From positions 1 through 48,726 of the forward strand of contig NZ_CAJGYV010000002.1 in the NCBI RefSeq assembly GCF_904846055.1: a stretch of DNA of 48,726 nucleotides, written 5' to 3'. The notes below the pieces were generated by a model. The model ran no database searches. It was not told the DNA's origin and saw only the letters and a program-made list of their open reading frames with translations. A program made the position numbers and the translations under genes. This DNA comes from Psychrobacter ciconiae. GTDB lineage: Bacteria > Pseudomonadota > Gammaproteobacteria > Pseudomonadales > Moraxellaceae. Below are positions 1 to 10,272 of this stretch, in pieces. Numbering within the stretch: the first letter of the stretch is position 1; each line of letters begins with the position of its first letter.

Positions 1-523
1 TGCTTTAAATTACTTATCGAGTAAGGGACGCGCCGCTATAGTCTGCTTCCCTGGGATATTCTATCGCGGCGGTGCTGAACAAAAGATCCGTCAGTATTTG
101 GTAGATAACAACTATGTCGAGACAGTAATCTCCCTAGCACCCAACTTATTCTTTGGAACCAGTATCTCGGTTAATATCTTAGTGCTATCCAAGCACAAAG
201 CAGAGGGTAAGACGCAGTTTATTGATGCCAGTAAGCTGTTTAAGTCAGAGACCAATACCAATGTGCTAACCGATGCGCATATTGAGCAGATCATGACGTT
301 GTTTGATACTAAAGAAGATACGGATTATTTGTCTGCCAGTGTTGATAATAGCGCTATCGCTAAAAATGACTATAACTTATCGGTAAATGCTTACGTAGAA
401 GCAGAAGATACGCGTGAGGTTATTGATATTAAAGCTTTAAATAGCGAGCTTAAGACGACAGTTGCTAAGATTGATAAGCTTCGTACTGATATCAATAAAA
501 TCGTTGCGGAGATTGAGGCATGA
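1..523 (+). CDS. hsdM: HsdM, 3' part (begins at 47708)
   Basis: This is the C-terminal third of the type I methyltransferase. The frame is open from base 1 and contains [19 protein letters not shown] and the [17 protein letters not shown] stretch typical of the HsdM C-terminal half. The end of the window (codons for DFAFVL, then CA) joins base 1 (T, then GCT TTA AAT) without a gap or frame change. The gene is therefore intact if the molecule is circular. An internal ATG at 98 is not a real start. The stop TGA at 521-523 overlaps the hsdS ATG at 520, which indicates translational coupling. Confidence 0.95.
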   Translation, partial: ALNYLSSKGRAAIVCFPGIFYRGGAEQKIRQYLVDNNYVETVISLAPNLFFGTSISVNILVLSKHKAEGKTQFIDASKLFKSETNTNVLTDAHIEQIMTLFDTKEDTDYLSASVDNSAIAKNDYNLSVNAYVEAEDTREVIDIKALNSELKTTVAKIDKLRTDINKIVAEIEA

Positions 524-1692
524 GTCAGTTAGGTTATATGGAAAAGCTACTTGATGGGATTGAAGTCGAGTGGAGGGATTTGGAAGAGGTAGTAAAAATC
601 CAGCGTGGAAAAAGACTTGTCAAAAGCCAGTTAGAAACATCTGGGAACTATGCCGTCTATCAAAACAGTATGACTCCTCTTGGTTATTATTATGAAAGTA
701 ATGCTAAGGCGGATACGACATTTATTATCAGTGCCGGAGCAGCAGGAGAAATTGGTTATAGTGATGTGGATTTTTGGGCAGCCGACGATGTTTATCTTCT
801 TTTAACACAAGATAGTATTGCAAGTAAATTTTTATACCACTTCTTATTATTGCAGCAGTATAAAATTTTAGCCCAAGTGCGTCGAGCAAGTATTCCTCGA
901 TTATCTAGAATAGCAATTGAGAAGCTTCAAATCCCTATCCCTCCCCTTAACGTTCAAGCCGAAATCGTCCGAATTTTAGACACATTTACCGAACTTACAG
1001 CAGAACTTACAGCAGAACTTACAGCAGAACTTACAGCACGTCAGCAACAGTATGAGTATTATCGTGATGAGTTACTGACGTTTGACGACGAAGTGGAGTG
1101 GAAGACGTTGGGGGAAATTGCTGACATCTATGACTCTTTACATAAGACACCTAAATATTCTGAAAATGGCTTAAGTATGATTAGGGTTACCAACATTAAA
1201 GGTGGGTACGTAAATTTAGACGAAACTTTAAAGGTTGATGACGAAGTGTTTTTAGACTTCACGAAAAAATACCTTCCACAGAGAAACGATTTAGTTATGT
1301 CGCGGGTAGGTTCTTACGGAAATGTTGCAATTATACCAACTAGTAATTCTGCTTGTATGGGGCAAAATACGGTTGTGATTCATCCTAAAATTCATAATAA
1401 GTACCTTTATCACATTTTGACATCTAATATCGGACAGAGCTTTATTGAAATAAATGTTGGTGGCGGGAATCAAAAGACATTGAGTCTAAAGGCAATAAGG
1501 GCTATACCAATCCCAATTGTTTGTGAAGAAGAACAGAGCAATCTAGCTGACACATTGGACAAATTCGACGCCTTAACCACATCGCTAACCGAAGGCCTGC
1601 CGCGTGAAATAGAGCTGCGTCAGCAGCAATATGAGTATTACCGTGACCTGCTGTTAAGCTTCCCCAAGCCTGAGGTGGTAGCTCATGACTGA
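520..1692 (+). CDS. hsdS: Type I R-M specificity subunit HsdS
   Basis: This subunit sets the recognition sequence of the type I enzyme through two target-recognition domains (TRDs) separated by conserved helical spacers. The protein has 390 residues. TRD1 covers about residues 15-150, the central spacer follows, TRD2 covers about 190-335, and a C-terminal conserved region ([10 protein letters not shown]) closes it. The same [10 protein letters not shown] appears after TRD1, showing the internal duplication of the family. The central spacer holds four tandem ELTA units (residues 158-173), giving three TAEL tetrapeptides as in EcoR124-type enzymes. The ATGA overlap with hsdM and an 8-bp overlap with hsdR mark a tight operon. 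Confidence 0.93.
   Translation: MSQLGYMEKLLDGIEVEWRDLEEVVKIQRGKRLVKSQLETSGNYAVYQNSMTPLGYYYESNAKADTTFIISAGAAGEIGYSDVDFWAADDVYLLLTQDSIASKFLYHFLLLQQYKILAQVRRASIPRLSRIAIEKLQIPIPPLNVQAEIVRILDTFTELTAELTAELTAELTARQQQYEYYRDELLTFDDEVEWKTLGEIADIYDSLHKTPKYSENGLSMIRVTNIKGGYVNLDETLKVDDEVFLDFTKKYLPQRNDLVMSRVGSYGNVAIIPTSNSACMGQNTVVIHPKIHNKYLYHILTSNIGQSFIEINVGGGNQKTLSLKAIRAIPIPIVCEEEQSNLADTLDKFDALTTSLTEGLPREIELRQQQYEYYRDLLLSFPKPEVVAHD
991..1038 (+). repeat. Four exact 12-bp tandem repeats in the hsdS spacer
   Basis: The unit GAACTTACAGCA occurs four times head to tail, encoding ELTA four times. Repeat copy number at this place in EcoR124I/II (two against three TAEL units) is known to change the spacing between the two half-sites recognised. 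Slippage of one unit keeps the frame, so the tract could shift specificity. Confidence 0.95.
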
Positions 1693-4600
1693 ACAAACAA
1701 AAACGATTGCTGAGTCGAATAATTTCATCGTTTTAAATAAATATACCAAGTGCGATCAGCCTGATGGGGGATATCAGACTGAAGACGATCTAGAGCGTGA
1801 ACTACTCAAAGACTTACAAAACCAGGGGTATGAGTTTGTCCCTGGTTTAAACTCGCCTGAAACGATGCTCTCTAACGTACGTGTACAGCTGCAGACCTTA
1901 AATGAGGTGCAGTTTACAGATGCTGAGTGGCAGCGCTTTGTGATGGAGTATCTTGATAATCCTAGCGATAACATCACGGACAAAGCTCGAAAGATTCATG
2001 ATGACCACATCCATGACTTCACCTTTGATGATGGACACCTGCAGAACATTGCCCTGCTGGACAAAAAAAACATCCCACGTAACAAAGTACAGGTCATTAA
2101 ACAGTTTGCTCAAAAGGGCACACAAGCCAATCGCTACGATGTGACTATTTTGGTCAATGGCTTGCCACTTGTGCAAATTGAGCTTAAAAAACGTGGTATT
2201 GCCATTCGCGAAGCATTTAACCAAGTACATCGTTATAGCAAAGAGAGTTTTAACTCCGATAACTCCTTATATAAATACCTACAGCTGTTTGTGATCTCAA
2301 ACGGCACTGATACCCGCTACTTTGCCAATACCACCAAGCGCAATAAAAACAGCTTTGATTTCACCATGAACTGGGCGCGATCAGACAATACCTTAATCAA
2401 AGATTTAAAAGATTTTACCGCAACCTTCTTTCAAAAAAATACCTTATTAAATGTGCTGATGCATTACACCGTCTTTGATGTGAGTAATACCTCATTGGTG
2501 ATGCGTCCGTATCAGATTGCTGCTACTGAGCGCATCTTATGGAAGATAAACAGTGCTTATCAAGCCAAGAAGTGGAGCACTCTTGAGAGTGGCGGCTATA
2601 TTTGGCATACCACAGGCTCAGGTAAGACTTTAACCAGTTTTAAAGCTGCCCGCTTAGCAACATCGCTGCCTTTTATTGATAAGGTGTTTTTTGTGGTGGA
2701 TCGTAAGGATCTTGATTATCAAACCATGAAAGAGTACCAGCGCTTCTCCCCTGATAGCGTTAACGGCTCTGACAGTACCGCAGGACTCAAGCGCAACCTT
2801 GAAAAAGACGATAATAAAATTGTTGTTACCACCATTCAAAAGCTAAACAACCTGATCAAAGGTGAGGCTGATCTACCCATTTATAATAAACAAGTGGTCT
2901 TTATCTTTGATGAGGCACATCGTAGCCAGTTTGGTGAAGCACAAAAGAACTTAAAGAAGAAATTTAAAAAGTACTATCAGTTTGGTTTTACTGGCACCCC
3001 TATCTTTCCAGAGAACGCTTTGGGTGCAGAGACAACTGCCAGTGTGTTTGGCCATGAGCTGCATTCATACGTTATCACTGATGCCATTCGTGATGAGAAA
3101 GTCTTGAAGTTTAAGGTGGACTACAATGATGTACGTCCGCAGTTTCAAGCCATTGAAAGCGAACAGGACGAGAAGAAACTCACAGCTGCTGAAAACAAGC
3201 AGCTATTATTACACTCTGATCGTATTGAAGAGATCTCAAAGTACGTTTTAAACAGCTTTAAGCAAAAGACCCATCGTTTAAAGGGAAACGGTAAAGGCTT
3301 TAATGCCATGTTTGCTGTTAGTAGTGTGGACGCGGCAAAGGCTTACTATGAGACCTTGAATCAGCTACAAAAGGACAGCGAGAGGCCCTTAAAGATTGCC
3401 ACTATCTTTTCCTATGCTGCCAATGAAGAACAAGATGCAATCGGTGACATTGCTGACGAAGGTTTTGAGCCTACCGCCATGAATAGCAGTGCCAAAGAGT
3501 TTCTGAGCCGTGCTATTCATGATTACAACGAGATGTTTAAGACCAATTACGGCGTAGACAGTAAGTCTTTTCAAAATTACTATCGTGATCTTGCAGGACG
3601 CGTTATTAAGCAGGATGTGGACTTACTGATTGTTGTCGGTATGTTCCTCACAGGTTTTGATGCGCCGACCTTAAACACGCTCTATGTTGATAAAAACCTT
3701 CGCTATCACGGACTGATGCAAGCGTTCTCAAGGACTAACCGCATTTATGATGCCACTAAGACGTTTGGTAACATCGTGACGTTTCGTGACTTAGAGCAAG
3801 CGACCATTGATGCCATCACCTTATTTGGGGATAGGAATACTAAGAACGTCGTGTTAGAAAAAAGCTATAGGGAGTATCTAGAAGGCTTTACTGATATTGC
3901 GACAGGCAAGGCGCGACGTGGCTATTTGGAGGTGATTAAGGAGCTACAGCAACGCTTCCCTAATCCTGATGAGATTGTCAAAGAGGCGGACAAAAAGGAC
4001 TTTGCTAAGTTATTTGGCGAGTACTTACGTGTCGAGAACATCTTACAAAACTATGATGAGTTCGCGAGCCTAAAAGCGCTTCAAAGCATAGATATTACTG
4101 ATACTGAAACAGTTGAGACATTCAAAGCTGAGCACTATTTGACGGATGAAGATCTTGCTGCCATGCAAAGCATCGATGTGCCTGCTGAACGAGAAGTACA
4201 AGACTATCGGTCAACGTATAACGACATACGTGATTGGCTGCGCCGTGAAAGATCAGCCAAGGATCAAAGCGAGTCCTCGCTTGACTGGGATGAAGTGGTT
4301 TTTGAGGTGGATCTTCTTAAGTCGCAAGAGATTAACCTTGATTACATCCTTGAGCTGATTTTTGAGCATAATAAGAATACCAAGGATAAGTCCGCCTTGG
4401 TCGAAGAAGTACGTCGTGTAATTAGAGCAAGCCTTGGTAATCGTGCTAAAGAAAGCCTGGTGGTAGATTTCATCAATAAAACCAACTTGGATAATATTCC
4501 TGATAAATCCAGTATTATTGAGGCATTCTTCAACTTTGCTCAAATAGAGCAGCAGCGTGAAGCGCAAGATATGATTGCGGCTGAAAATCTTAATGAAGAG

Positions 4601-4786
4601 GCGGCTAAACGTTATATAACCGCATCTTTAAAGCGTGAGTACGCCAGTGAGAATGGTACGGAGCTAAATGAGGTCCTACCTAAGTTAAGTCCTCTTAATC
4701 CTCAGTATCTAACCAAGAAGCAAAGTGTTTTTCAGAAAATATCGGCTTTTGTTGAGAAATTTAAAGGTGTGGGTGGGAAGGTTTAG
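1685..4786 (+). CDS. hsdR: Type I restriction endonuclease/translocase HsdR
   Basis: This is the motor and nuclease subunit that translocates and cuts unmethylated DNA once bound to the M2S complex. It has 1033 residues, close to EcoR124I HsdR. The nuclease core shows D152, then E166 and K168 in the QIELKK stretch (the PD-(D/E)xK pattern). Helicase motifs are Walker A in HTTGSGKT (about 308-315), DEAH at 409-412, the following GFTGTP, and a late motif with [10 protein letters not shown]. All key residues are present, so it looks active. Its ATG lies inside the end of hsdS with an 8-bp overlap. Confidence 0.95.
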   Translation: MTEQTKTIAESNNFIVLNKYTKCDQPDGGYQTEDDLERELLKDLQNQGYEFVPGLNSPETMLSNVRVQLQTLNEVQFTDAEWQRFVMEYLDNPSDNITDKARKIHDDHIHDFTFDDGHLQNIALLDKKNIPRNKVQVIKQFAQKGTQANRYDVTILVNGLPLVQIELKKRGIAIREAFNQVHRYSKESFNSDNSLYKYLQLFVISNGTDTRYFANTTKRNKNSFDFTMNWARSDNTLIKDLKDFTATFFQKNTLLNVLMHYTVFDVSNTSLVMRPYQIAATERILWKINSAYQAKKWSTLESGGYIWHTTGSGKTLTSFKAARLATSLPFIDKVFFVVDRKDLDYQTMKEYQRFSPDSVNGSDSTAGLKRNLEKDDNKIVVTTIQKLNNLIKGEADLPIYNKQVVFIFDEAHRSQFGEAQKNLKKKFKKYYQFGFTGTPIFPENALGAETTASVFGHELHSYVITDAIRDEKVLKFKVDYNDVRPQFQAIESEQDEKKLTAAENKQLLLHSDRIEEISKYVLNSFKQKTHRLKGNGKGFNAMFAVSSVDAAKAYYETLNQLQKDSERPLKIATIFSYAANEEQDAIGDIADEGFEPTAMNSSAKEFLSRAIHDYNEMFKTNYGVDSKSFQNYYRDLAGRVIKQDVDLLIVVGMFLTGFDAPTLNTLYVDKNLRYHGLMQAFSRTNRIYDATKTFGNIVTFRDLEQATIDAITLFGDRNTKNVVLEKSYREYLEGFTDIATGKARRGYLEVIKELQQRFPNPDEIVKEADKKDFAKLFGEYLRVENILQNYDEFASLKALQSIDITDTETVETFKAEHYLTDEDLAAMQSIDVPAEREVQDYRSTYNDIRDWLRRERSAKDQSESSLDWDEVVFEVDLLKSQEINLDYILELIFEHNKNTKDKSALVEEVRRVIRASLGNRAKESLVVDFINKTNLDNIPDKSSIIEAFFNFAQIEQQREAQDMIAAENLNEEAAKRYITASLKREYASENGTELNEVLPKLSPLNPQYLTKKQSVFQKISAFVEKFKGVGGKV

Positions 4787-4885
4787 CATTAGTTCTTATT
4801 AACTAAGATTCTTCTATCTACCGGCTTTCTTTTCCCTCTAACAACTCGATTAGTGTCATACCGTAGTATTTGATAATGGGGTTTT

Positions 4886-5599
4886 ATGTTTAGACGCAAA
4901 CTTAATAAGCGTTTGAGGCGTGGTTTATCTCTTATAGATGGTAGATCTCTTGTTTCAGAAACTGGTAACGCCTTGGGTAACAATACTTCGACTGCTTTTG
5001 ACGGTCTTAGTGCCTTAAACGCTATGTCTGACGATGATTTCATAGCCTTACTTAACAGTAGTAGAAGCTCTTTAAATCCTCAGGAAAAAGTTTTACTTTT
5101 CGATATCTTAACCTTGTTTAATAGCTTAGAGGTAAACTTGAATAGGGTAATAGGTTTTAGACACAAACCTGGTAGCTGTAATGGACTATCGGCGATTATA
5201 AAGCCGGATGCAGATGCGATTTACCAAAACTTGTTCGACACTGAAGATGCTCTAAGATCTCGACAGCTCCTAAATGAGAATATAGAAATTAGACATTTTA
5301 TTGCTCATGGGATGCCTAAAAAGCATGTTGATACTGATACAGTTTTTTTTATAACAAGTAATCAGAGAGAGTGGAATAATAAAGTAAAGAACAGAATAGA
5401 AAATAGATCAAAGGACCCTGAGTTGTACGCTGATCGTCAAGATGAGGATGTTTTTTTTGGAACAATGAGTAAAGGGAGCATCATATATCCAGTCATGTCG
5501 CTCTCATCCCTTCGAGGGTTAAAATTAGCATTAATTGCTATTGAGAAGTACTTTTCTGAATATGCTGCATTCGAAACAAGGATAATGAATACAAATTAA
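4886..5599 (+). CDS. Uncharacterised protein with an RX4H HEPN-like motif
   Basis: This 237-residue protein of unknown family starts 99 bp after hsdR on the same strand. Residues 136-141 read RHFIAH inside a predicted helix (ENIEIRHFIAHGMP), matching the RX4H signature of HEPN ribonucleases; the flanking residues are mostly helical. No membrane segment or signal peptide is seen. The C-terminal half (FFITSNQREWNN onwards) is not recognised. The gene sits between a type I R-M operon and an Abi-like gene, so a defence role is plausible, but that is inference. A strong terminator follows at 5633-5660. Confidence 0.7.
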   Translation: MFRRKLNKRLRRGLSLIDGRSLVSETGNALGNNTSTAFDGLSALNAMSDDDFIALLNSSRSSLNPQEKVLLFDILTLFNSLEVNLNRVIGFRHKPGSCNGLSAIIKPDADAIYQNLFDTEDALRSRQLLNENIEIRHFIAHGMPKKHVDTDTVFFITSNQREWNNKVKNRIENRSKDPELYADRQDEDVFFGTMSKGSIIYPVMSLSSLRGLKLALIAIEKYFSEYAAFETRIMNTN

Positions 5600-5632
5600 T
5601 GTTGAAAAATAATATTTGGTAAAATTAAAAAA

Positions 5633-5660
5633 GAAAACCCTGCACAAGGGCAGGGTTTTC
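5633..5660 (+). terminator. Rho-independent terminator
   Basis: Perfect 11-bp arms GAAAACCCTGC and GCAGGGTTTTC flank a 6-nt loop, with A-rich DNA before and T-rich stem DNA after. It closes the transcript ending in the 4886-5599 gene and separates it from the next gene. Confidence 0.85.
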
Positions 5661-5732
5661 GCATCTGTCTAGGGGGGAGGTGTTAACCTACGATACCCCT
5701 AGCTCACAATTTGATTATAAGGCTTTGTAGGT

Positions 5733-6383
5733 ATGAATTCAACTGTTAACGGTGAAAGGGTAAGAGTTACGCTATCTTCACCCAGACTATCTACTTACGA
5801 AAAAAAAGCTTCTGACCTAGATAGTGCTTTAGAACTGTATCTATGGAATGCAAATGTATCAGGCGCTTTTTTTCCATGCCTACATATTTGTGAGGTGACT
5901 ATCAGAAACGCGGTTTCAGAGGTGTTATTTAAGCTACATGGTAACCAGTGGCCTTGGAATAACGGTTTTATAAATACTTTGCCTAATCCTAAATATGGCG
6001 ATAATCCCAGAAGAAACCTACAGCAAGCAAGCACCAAGTCATCTGATGTCAATAAGGTCATACCTGAGCTGAACTTTGTATTTTGGCAAAAAATGTTTAC
6101 TAGTCGTCATGATGATCAGTTGTGGCTGCCGTACTTTAGAACTGTGTTTCCTAATGCTAATGCCAATATTACGGTAAAAGCGTTAAGAGGTGAGATGTAT
6201 AATGATCTCGAGAGGATTCGGAAGTTAAGAAATCGTATAGCTCACCATGAGCCAGTATTTAGCAGAAAGCTTGATGAAGATTATCAGGCAATTATAAAAA
6301 TAATCGGATATAGATGTAAGGATACAGCTGAATGGTTGAGCTTAAACCAAAGTGTAAGCTCAATGTTGAGTAAAAAGCCTTAA
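5733..6383 (+). CDS. Abi-like HEPN-domain protein
   Basis: The 216-residue protein resembles the Abi-like (AbiD/AbiF-related) family. Near the C terminus it has LRNRIAHHEP, whose R166 to H171 spacing fits the RX4H catalytic motif of HEPN RNases. The N-terminal part (TYEKKASDLDSALELYLWN, then CEVTIRNAV) is also typical of these proteins. Members of the family act in abortive infection or as RNases in toxin systems. No partner antitoxin is evident beside it. It lies downstream of a terminator, so it probably has its own promoter in 5661-5732. The function is inferred from family and context only. Confidence 0.75.
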   Translation: MNSTVNGERVRVTLSSPRLSTYEKKASDLDSALELYLWNANVSGAFFPCLHICEVTIRNAVSEVLFKLHGNQWPWNNGFINTLPNPKYGDNPRRNLQQASTKSSDVNKVIPELNFVFWQKMFTSRHDDQLWLPYFRTVFPNANANITVKALRGEMYNDLERIRKLRNRIAHHEPVFSRKLDEDYQAIIKIIGYRCKDTAEWLSLNQSVSSMLSKKP

Positions 6384-6570
6384 GATCAAGAGTTTGGGGA
6401 AGTCTCATTAAACCAGGCTAACAAGTTATAAAAGAGTACACTACCTAGTGCGATTTCCCTGAGTTTCTATTACCATATATATTATACTCACGATTAGTGC
6501 GCTATACTTCCTTGTTTTGACTGAGTGTAGTTAGCCTGAAAACAAACTTCATACCTTAGGGATATTTCGT

Positions 6571-6930
6571 ATGATATTAAAATTTAGCGCAGTTACGACA
6601 CTATTTTTAGCATGCATTGTTTATATGCTTGGTGTCTATGTAGTAAGAAAGGTTAATTTGTTACAACGCTTCTTCATTCCAGAGCCAGTAGTAGGTGGTT
6701 TAATCGTAGCGATTATTATCACTATACTAAAGTCTACTGGCTTACTAGCAATTGAGTTGGACACCAGCTTACAAACTATATTCATGTTAGCTTTTTTCAC
6801 AACTATTGGGCTCGGAGCCTCATTTAAGTTGTTAAAATTGGGTGGCAAGGTATTGATTGCATATTGGCTGTTATGTGGATTTTTAGCCTTAGCTCAAAAC
6901 GTAATTGGAGTGTCTATAGCTAAACTAAGG
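6571..6930 (+). pseudogene. gltS: Sodium/glutamate symporter GltS, 5' remnant
   Basis: The frame encodes about 120 residues with several hydrophobic segments. The stretch RFFIPEPVVGGL with following TIGLGASFKLLKLGG is characteristic of the GltS sodium/glutamate symporter, which is normally about 400 residues. The frame runs into the IS at 6931 and then reads IS sequence to a stop at 6984. No 3' half is found beyond the second IS copy. The remnant shows that the IS landed in, or recombined into, a transporter gene. The 187-bp region before it (6384-6570) holds only its presumed promoter. Confidence 0.8.
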
Positions 6931-6956
6931 TACTCCCCAATGTCTAGACCAAATTA

Positions 6957-7700
6957 TCATAAAATTAAGATAGAGTTGGGTTGATAAAACGATTTATTAT
7001 CCGAACTATTGTTAGCCAGATAAACCTGTGCAGGAGTATGGTAATCGAGCGACTGATGTAAACGCTCATGATTGTAAAACTCGAAATACTCTTTCAAACC
7101 TGCTCTTGCCTGACTGACTGTCTCAAACTGTCGCAAATACACGCATTCATACTTCACTGACCGCCAAAGCCTTTCCACAAAGATATTATCCAGTGCCCTA
7201 CCGCGACCATCCATACTGATAGCAATACCCTGCTCAATGAGCGGTCTGGTAAATCTTGGGCTGGTAAACTGAGAGCCTTGATCTGTATTAAAAATCTCAC
7301 AGCGTAACCCATTGTGCAATAAGCTGCTCACCGTATCCACGCAGAAATCCGCCTCAAGCGTGGTAGATAGCGACCAGTCTAGAACATAACGACTGTACCA
7401 ATCTATCACCGCCATCAAATATACGAAGCCCTTGGCTAGGCGAATATAGGTGATATCAGTACTCCACACTTGATTACAACGGCTAATCGGTACATGCCTA
7501 AGCAAGTACGGGTAAACTTGATGCTCAGAGTTAGGCTTACTCGTGTTAGGATGCTGATAAATAGCGTCTAGCCCCATTTGCCGTAGTAAGCGCCTAACTC
7601 GCTTTTCTCCCACTTGATAGCCTAGTTGCCTCAAATACGCTGTCATGCGTTTAACCCCATAAAATGGGGTCTTGGTGTACTGCTGGTCAAGCAGGTTCAT
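6957..7700 (-). CDS. IS3-family transposase OrfB (copy A)
   Basis: This is the catalytic rve-type integrase domain. It has the DDE residues in QVWSTDITYI, FNTDQGSQF and GRALDNIFVERLW, and the HERLHQSLDYHTP tail. The 247 residues shown begin at an internal ATG. The frame is open upstream to about 7850, so the active product is probably the OrfAB frameshift fusion of roughly 390 residues. It is identical to copy B and looks intact. Confidence 0.88.
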   Translation of the reverse strand: MNLLDQQYTKTPFYGVKRMTAYLRQLGYQVGEKRVRRLLRQMGLDAIYQHPNTSKPNSEHQVYPYLLRHVPISRCNQVWSTDITYIRLAKGFVYLMAVIDWYSRYVLDWSLSTTLEADFCVDTVSSLLHNGLRCEIFNTDQGSQFTSPRFTRPLIEQGIAISMDGRGRALDNIFVERLWRSVKYECVYLRQFETVSQARAGLKEYFEFYNHERLHQSLDYHTPAQVYLANNSSDNKSFYQPNSILIL

Positions 7701-7831
7701 CAGGGTAATATCAAGCTCGCTGATGGGCTTTGGCTGATAGTACAGACTTGAGCGGTTGATACTGAGTAATTCACATTGCTTACGAACACTAAAATCCTTG
7801 TTGTCAGGTTCTAGCAGTTGTTTACGAGTGC

Positions 7832-8122
7832 TCAGGGTAGCTGTAAGGACTTTTTTTTAAGCCAGTCTCTTTCGCTTATAACTTGCCCTAGCTGCCTATG
7901 TAGTTCATCGATAATAGCTTGCTGGGCTTGTTCGTTGGCTTGCTGTTTGGTATTGAATGCAGTAGGGATAACTGCCAAAGCCTGCTTTTTCCAGTTGCTG
8001 ATTTGGGTTGCATGAACCCCATATTCTGTGGTTAACTCGTTGAGGGTCTTGTGTTCTTTGATGGCTTCAACGGCGACTTTGCTTTTAAATTCAGCATTGT
8101 GACGCTTACGTACTTTTGTCAT
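7832..8122 (-). CDS. IS3-family transposase OrfA (copy A)
   Basis: This 96-residue protein has an N-terminal helix-turn-helix (RRHNAEFKSKVAVEAI-like start, then VHATQISNWKKQAL) and a leucine-rich C-terminal helix, as in IS3 OrfA. It ends just after an A8G run (about 7851-7859). A -1 shift there would fuse it to OrfB, reading LKKKVLTATLSTRKQLL, which is the normal way IS3 elements make transposase. Confidence 0.85.
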   Translation of the reverse strand: MTKVRKRHNAEFKSKVAVEAIKEHKTLNELTTEYGVHATQISNWKKQALAVIPTAFNTKQQANEQAQQAIIDELHRQLGQVISERDWLKKKSLQLP

Positions 8123-8424
8123 TAGATAGACCTCTTTTTCTAAAGGTTATTCTATCTTATTTGCTACAATTTTTTGGTCTAGTTTTCCGGGAGTATTATA
8201 CACAATAGCACATATCATAATCATTTCTATTCTCACCTCTATATTTAGTTAAGAAAAACTGTGCAATTAATCCTATTTTTGCCATTTTATTTAAATCAAA
8301 GTCAGATCACATATTTACCACTCCCACTTCCCATTTAGCGCTAACGTTCAATATTGGATATCAAGATCCCAGTTTATTAAGCCTCATTATTTACAATACC
8401 CTACAGTGATAATTGGAGGCATGA

Positions 8425-9393
8425 ATGAAAACTAAAAATAAAATCAATGTGCTAGAACTTATTTCGCCAGAAATGAAGCAAGTTATGCAATTTTATGCAG
8501 ATAATCCTCAACCTACGCCAGAAAATGATGGTTATCCATCAATGCGTCTTGCTTATAATCAAGATAGGCGTTATTGGAATGCGGATGCGCCAGAGATGTT
8601 TAGCATACAAGATATTTCAGTAAGTACTTCTTATGGAAATGTATTAACGCGTCTTTATAAACCCAAACAAAAAACACCCGCAACACTCTATTATCTGCAT
8701 GGCGGTGGTTTTATTTTAGGGAACTTAGATACTCACGATCGCATTATGCGACTACTTGCCTGCTATACCGGTTGTGCAGTTATTGGTATTGACTATTCAT
8801 TATCTCCCGAAGCTCGCTATCCCCAAGCCATCGATGAATCAGCGCAGGTTTGTCAGTATTATCATCAAAATGCAAAATACTATGATATTAATACGCAACA
8901 TATCGGTTTTGCGGGTGATTCTGCGGGTGCAATGCTGTCTCTTGCTACCGTATTGTGGCTACGCGACAAACAAATTCACTGCGGCAATATCAGTGCAGTT
9001 TTGCTTTGGTATGGATTATATGGATTACGCGATTCCACCAGCCGTCGCCTTTATGGAGGGGAATGGGATGGATTGCGCCAGCAAGATCTAGAAGAATATG
9101 ATAATGCATATCTAACCGCACTTGGCAGTCGCGATGCTCCTTATTATTGCTTATTTAATAATGATTTAACGCAAGATATTCCGCCTTGCTTTATCGCCAG
9201 CGCACAATATGACCCACTTATTGATGATAGTGTGACGCTATTTAAAACCTTAGAAGCCCATCAATTAGCTTGTGAATATAAAATGTATCCAGGCACATTA
9301 CATGCTTTTTTACACTACTCACGCATGATGAAAGTGGCTGATGACGCCATTCGAGATGGTGCTCACTACTTTGTCAAACAACTCACTTTGTAA
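8425..9393 (+). CDS. aes: Acetyl esterase Aes homologue (HSL-family hydrolase)
   Basis: The 322-residue serine esterase matches E. coli Aes in length and in long stretches such as [20 protein letters not shown]. The oxyanion-hole motif HGGGF lies at 92-96, the nucleophile S166 is in GDSAG, the acid is in the [12 protein letters not shown] region (about 260), and the base is H292 in [10 protein letters not shown]. It hydrolyses short-chain acyl esters in the cytoplasm. A good ribosome site (TTGGAGGC) precedes the ATG. The 229 bp upstream (8196-8424) holds no other gene. Its close similarity to the enterobacterial protein suggests that the passenger segment came from an enteric-type chromosome. 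Confidence 0.88.
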   Translation: MKTKNKINVLELISPEMKQVMQFYADNPQPTPENDGYPSMRLAYNQDRRYWNADAPEMFSIQDISVSTSYGNVLTRLYKPKQKTPATLYYLHGGGFILGNLDTHDRIMRLLACYTGCAVIGIDYSLSPEARYPQAIDESAQVCQYYHQNAKYYDINTQHIGFAGDSAGAMLSLATVLWLRDKQIHCGNISAVLLWYGLYGLRDSTSRRLYGGEWDGLRQQDLEEYDNAYLTALGSRDAPYYCLFNNDLTQDIPPCFIASAQYDPLIDDSVTLFKTLEAHQLACEYKMYPGTLHAFLHYSRMMKVADDAIRDGAHYFVKQLTL

Positions 9394-9405
9394 AATGTCA
9401 GCCTA

Positions 9406-10119
9406 TTAAAACTCAAGATTTCGAATAAAACGATAATCCGCGGACGCCTCTTTAAGTCGATACAGACTTGCGGGGCGTCCTCTTTCTGCACGCTTTTCTC
9501 CAGTATCAATTAATAAATCGGCTTGTTCGATGCGTCGCCTAAATGATTTTTTCTGGATCTCTTTACCAATCAGAATTTCATGAACATGTTGCAATTCTGG
9601 CAAGGTAAATACTTCTGGTAATGCAAATCCGGGAACAATCGAATAAAGTGATTTTTGCTTTAATCGCTCTCTCGCTTGGACAATTAATTTATGGTGATCA
9701 AACGCTAAGCTTTGTTGTGCAATCTCATCAATAGGACACCACATCACCGAATCTACGGTATCTATATGCGCTTCACAGGCTTGATGTGCAATTAACGCGG
9801 TATAACAAACCGTCACCGACCAACCTCTTACATCACGCTGGCTATTTCCCACTGAACAGAGTTGCTCTATATAAGGGGGGATCACGCCCGTTTTCTCTTT
9901 TAATTTTCTTAGCACCGTATCTTCAAGGCATTTGTCTTGCACTTCATCGATAAATCCACCTGGTAAGCCCCATTTTCCTTTTTCAGGATGCTCCCCTCTT
10001 TTCACCAACAACACTTTTAACTGCTCTTCATGATAAGTAAACAGTACGGCATCAATGGTGATCAGTGGAGATAGGAAATCACGACGGTTATAACTGGCTA
10101 AAAAATCTTGTTCATTCAT
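9406..10119 (-). CDS. NrtR-like Nudix-domain transcriptional regulator
   Basis: The protein has an N-terminal Nudix fold (GKWGLPGGFIDE, then a degenerate Nudix box around LEDTVLRKLKEKTGV) and a C-terminal winged helix ending in RRRIEQADLLIDTGEKRAERGRPASLYRL. That arrangement defines NrtR, the ADP-ribose-sensing repressor of NAD metabolism genes. The key Nudix glutamates are only partly kept, as expected for a sensor rather than an enzyme. I chose the ATG giving MNEQDFLASYNRRDF (237 residues). An ATG 69 bp upstream would add residues that do not look conserved. It is divergent from the SPFH gene, with palindromes between them. Confidence 0.8.
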   Translation of the reverse strand: MNEQDFLASYNRRDFLSPLITIDAVLFTYHEEQLKVLLVKRGEHPEKGKWGLPGGFIDEVQDKCLEDTVLRKLKEKTGVIPPYIEQLCSVGNSQRDVRGWSVTVCYTALIAHQACEAHIDTVDSVMWCPIDEIAQQSLAFDHHKLIVQARERLKQKSLYSIVPGFALPEVFTLPELQHVHEILIGKEIQKKSFRRRIEQADLLIDTGEKRAERGRPASLYRLKEASADYRFIRNLEF

Positions 10120-10214
10120 GGCGTAAGCTTTATTAAAAAACGATGAAACTATTTTAAGCCTAAACAGCAAAAAATCAAATTTTGTCATAAAGACACTAAA
10201 TCAGTTGACAAAGA

Positions 10215-10259
10215 TAGTGTCGATAGGACACAATTCAGTTAATGTCACAAGGACACTAA
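10215..10259. promoter_or_regulatory. Two NrtR-type operator palindromes
   Basis: TAGTGTC-5 bp-GACACAA (10215-10233) and TTAATGTC-5 bp-GACACTAA (10239-10259) are two similar imperfect palindromes in the divergent promoter region between the NrtR-like gene and the SPFH gene. They share the TGTC/GACA core and spacing. The second ends 13 bp before the SPFH ATG, in a position to block its transcription or translation. A further GACACTA lies at 10192-10198. Confidence 0.65.
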
Positions 10260-10272
10260 CTGGAGAGACACT

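Larger units (their letters stand above)
6931..8195 (-). mobile_element. IS3-family insertion sequence, copy A
   Basis: The element is about 1265 bp. Its imperfect terminal inverted repeats begin TACTCCC and share CTAGACCAAA after a 6-bp divergent stretch. It encodes OrfA (7832-8122) and OrfB (6957 upwards) on the minus strand. Copy B at 14138-15402 appears identical across the whole length. The exact outermost bases are uncertain, because both copies also share a few flanking bases (TAAGG on the left, TTATA on the right). No flanking duplication could be found. Confidence 0.85.

Noticed and set aside
6414..6538. Inverted CAGGCTAAC ... GTTAGCCTG flanking the gltS promoter region
   Set aside because: The arms are 9 bp and 107 bp apart with no element-like content or target duplication; probably chance.
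6560..6590. ATTTCGTATGATATTAAAATTTA resembling a Xer p-dif site
   Set aside because: Only the XerC-like half fits; the XerD-like half and spacing do not. It overlaps the gltS start.
7818..8015. 65-residue plus-strand ORF repeated at 15025-15222
   Set aside because: It is the antisense shadow of IS OrfA and is duplicated only because the IS is.
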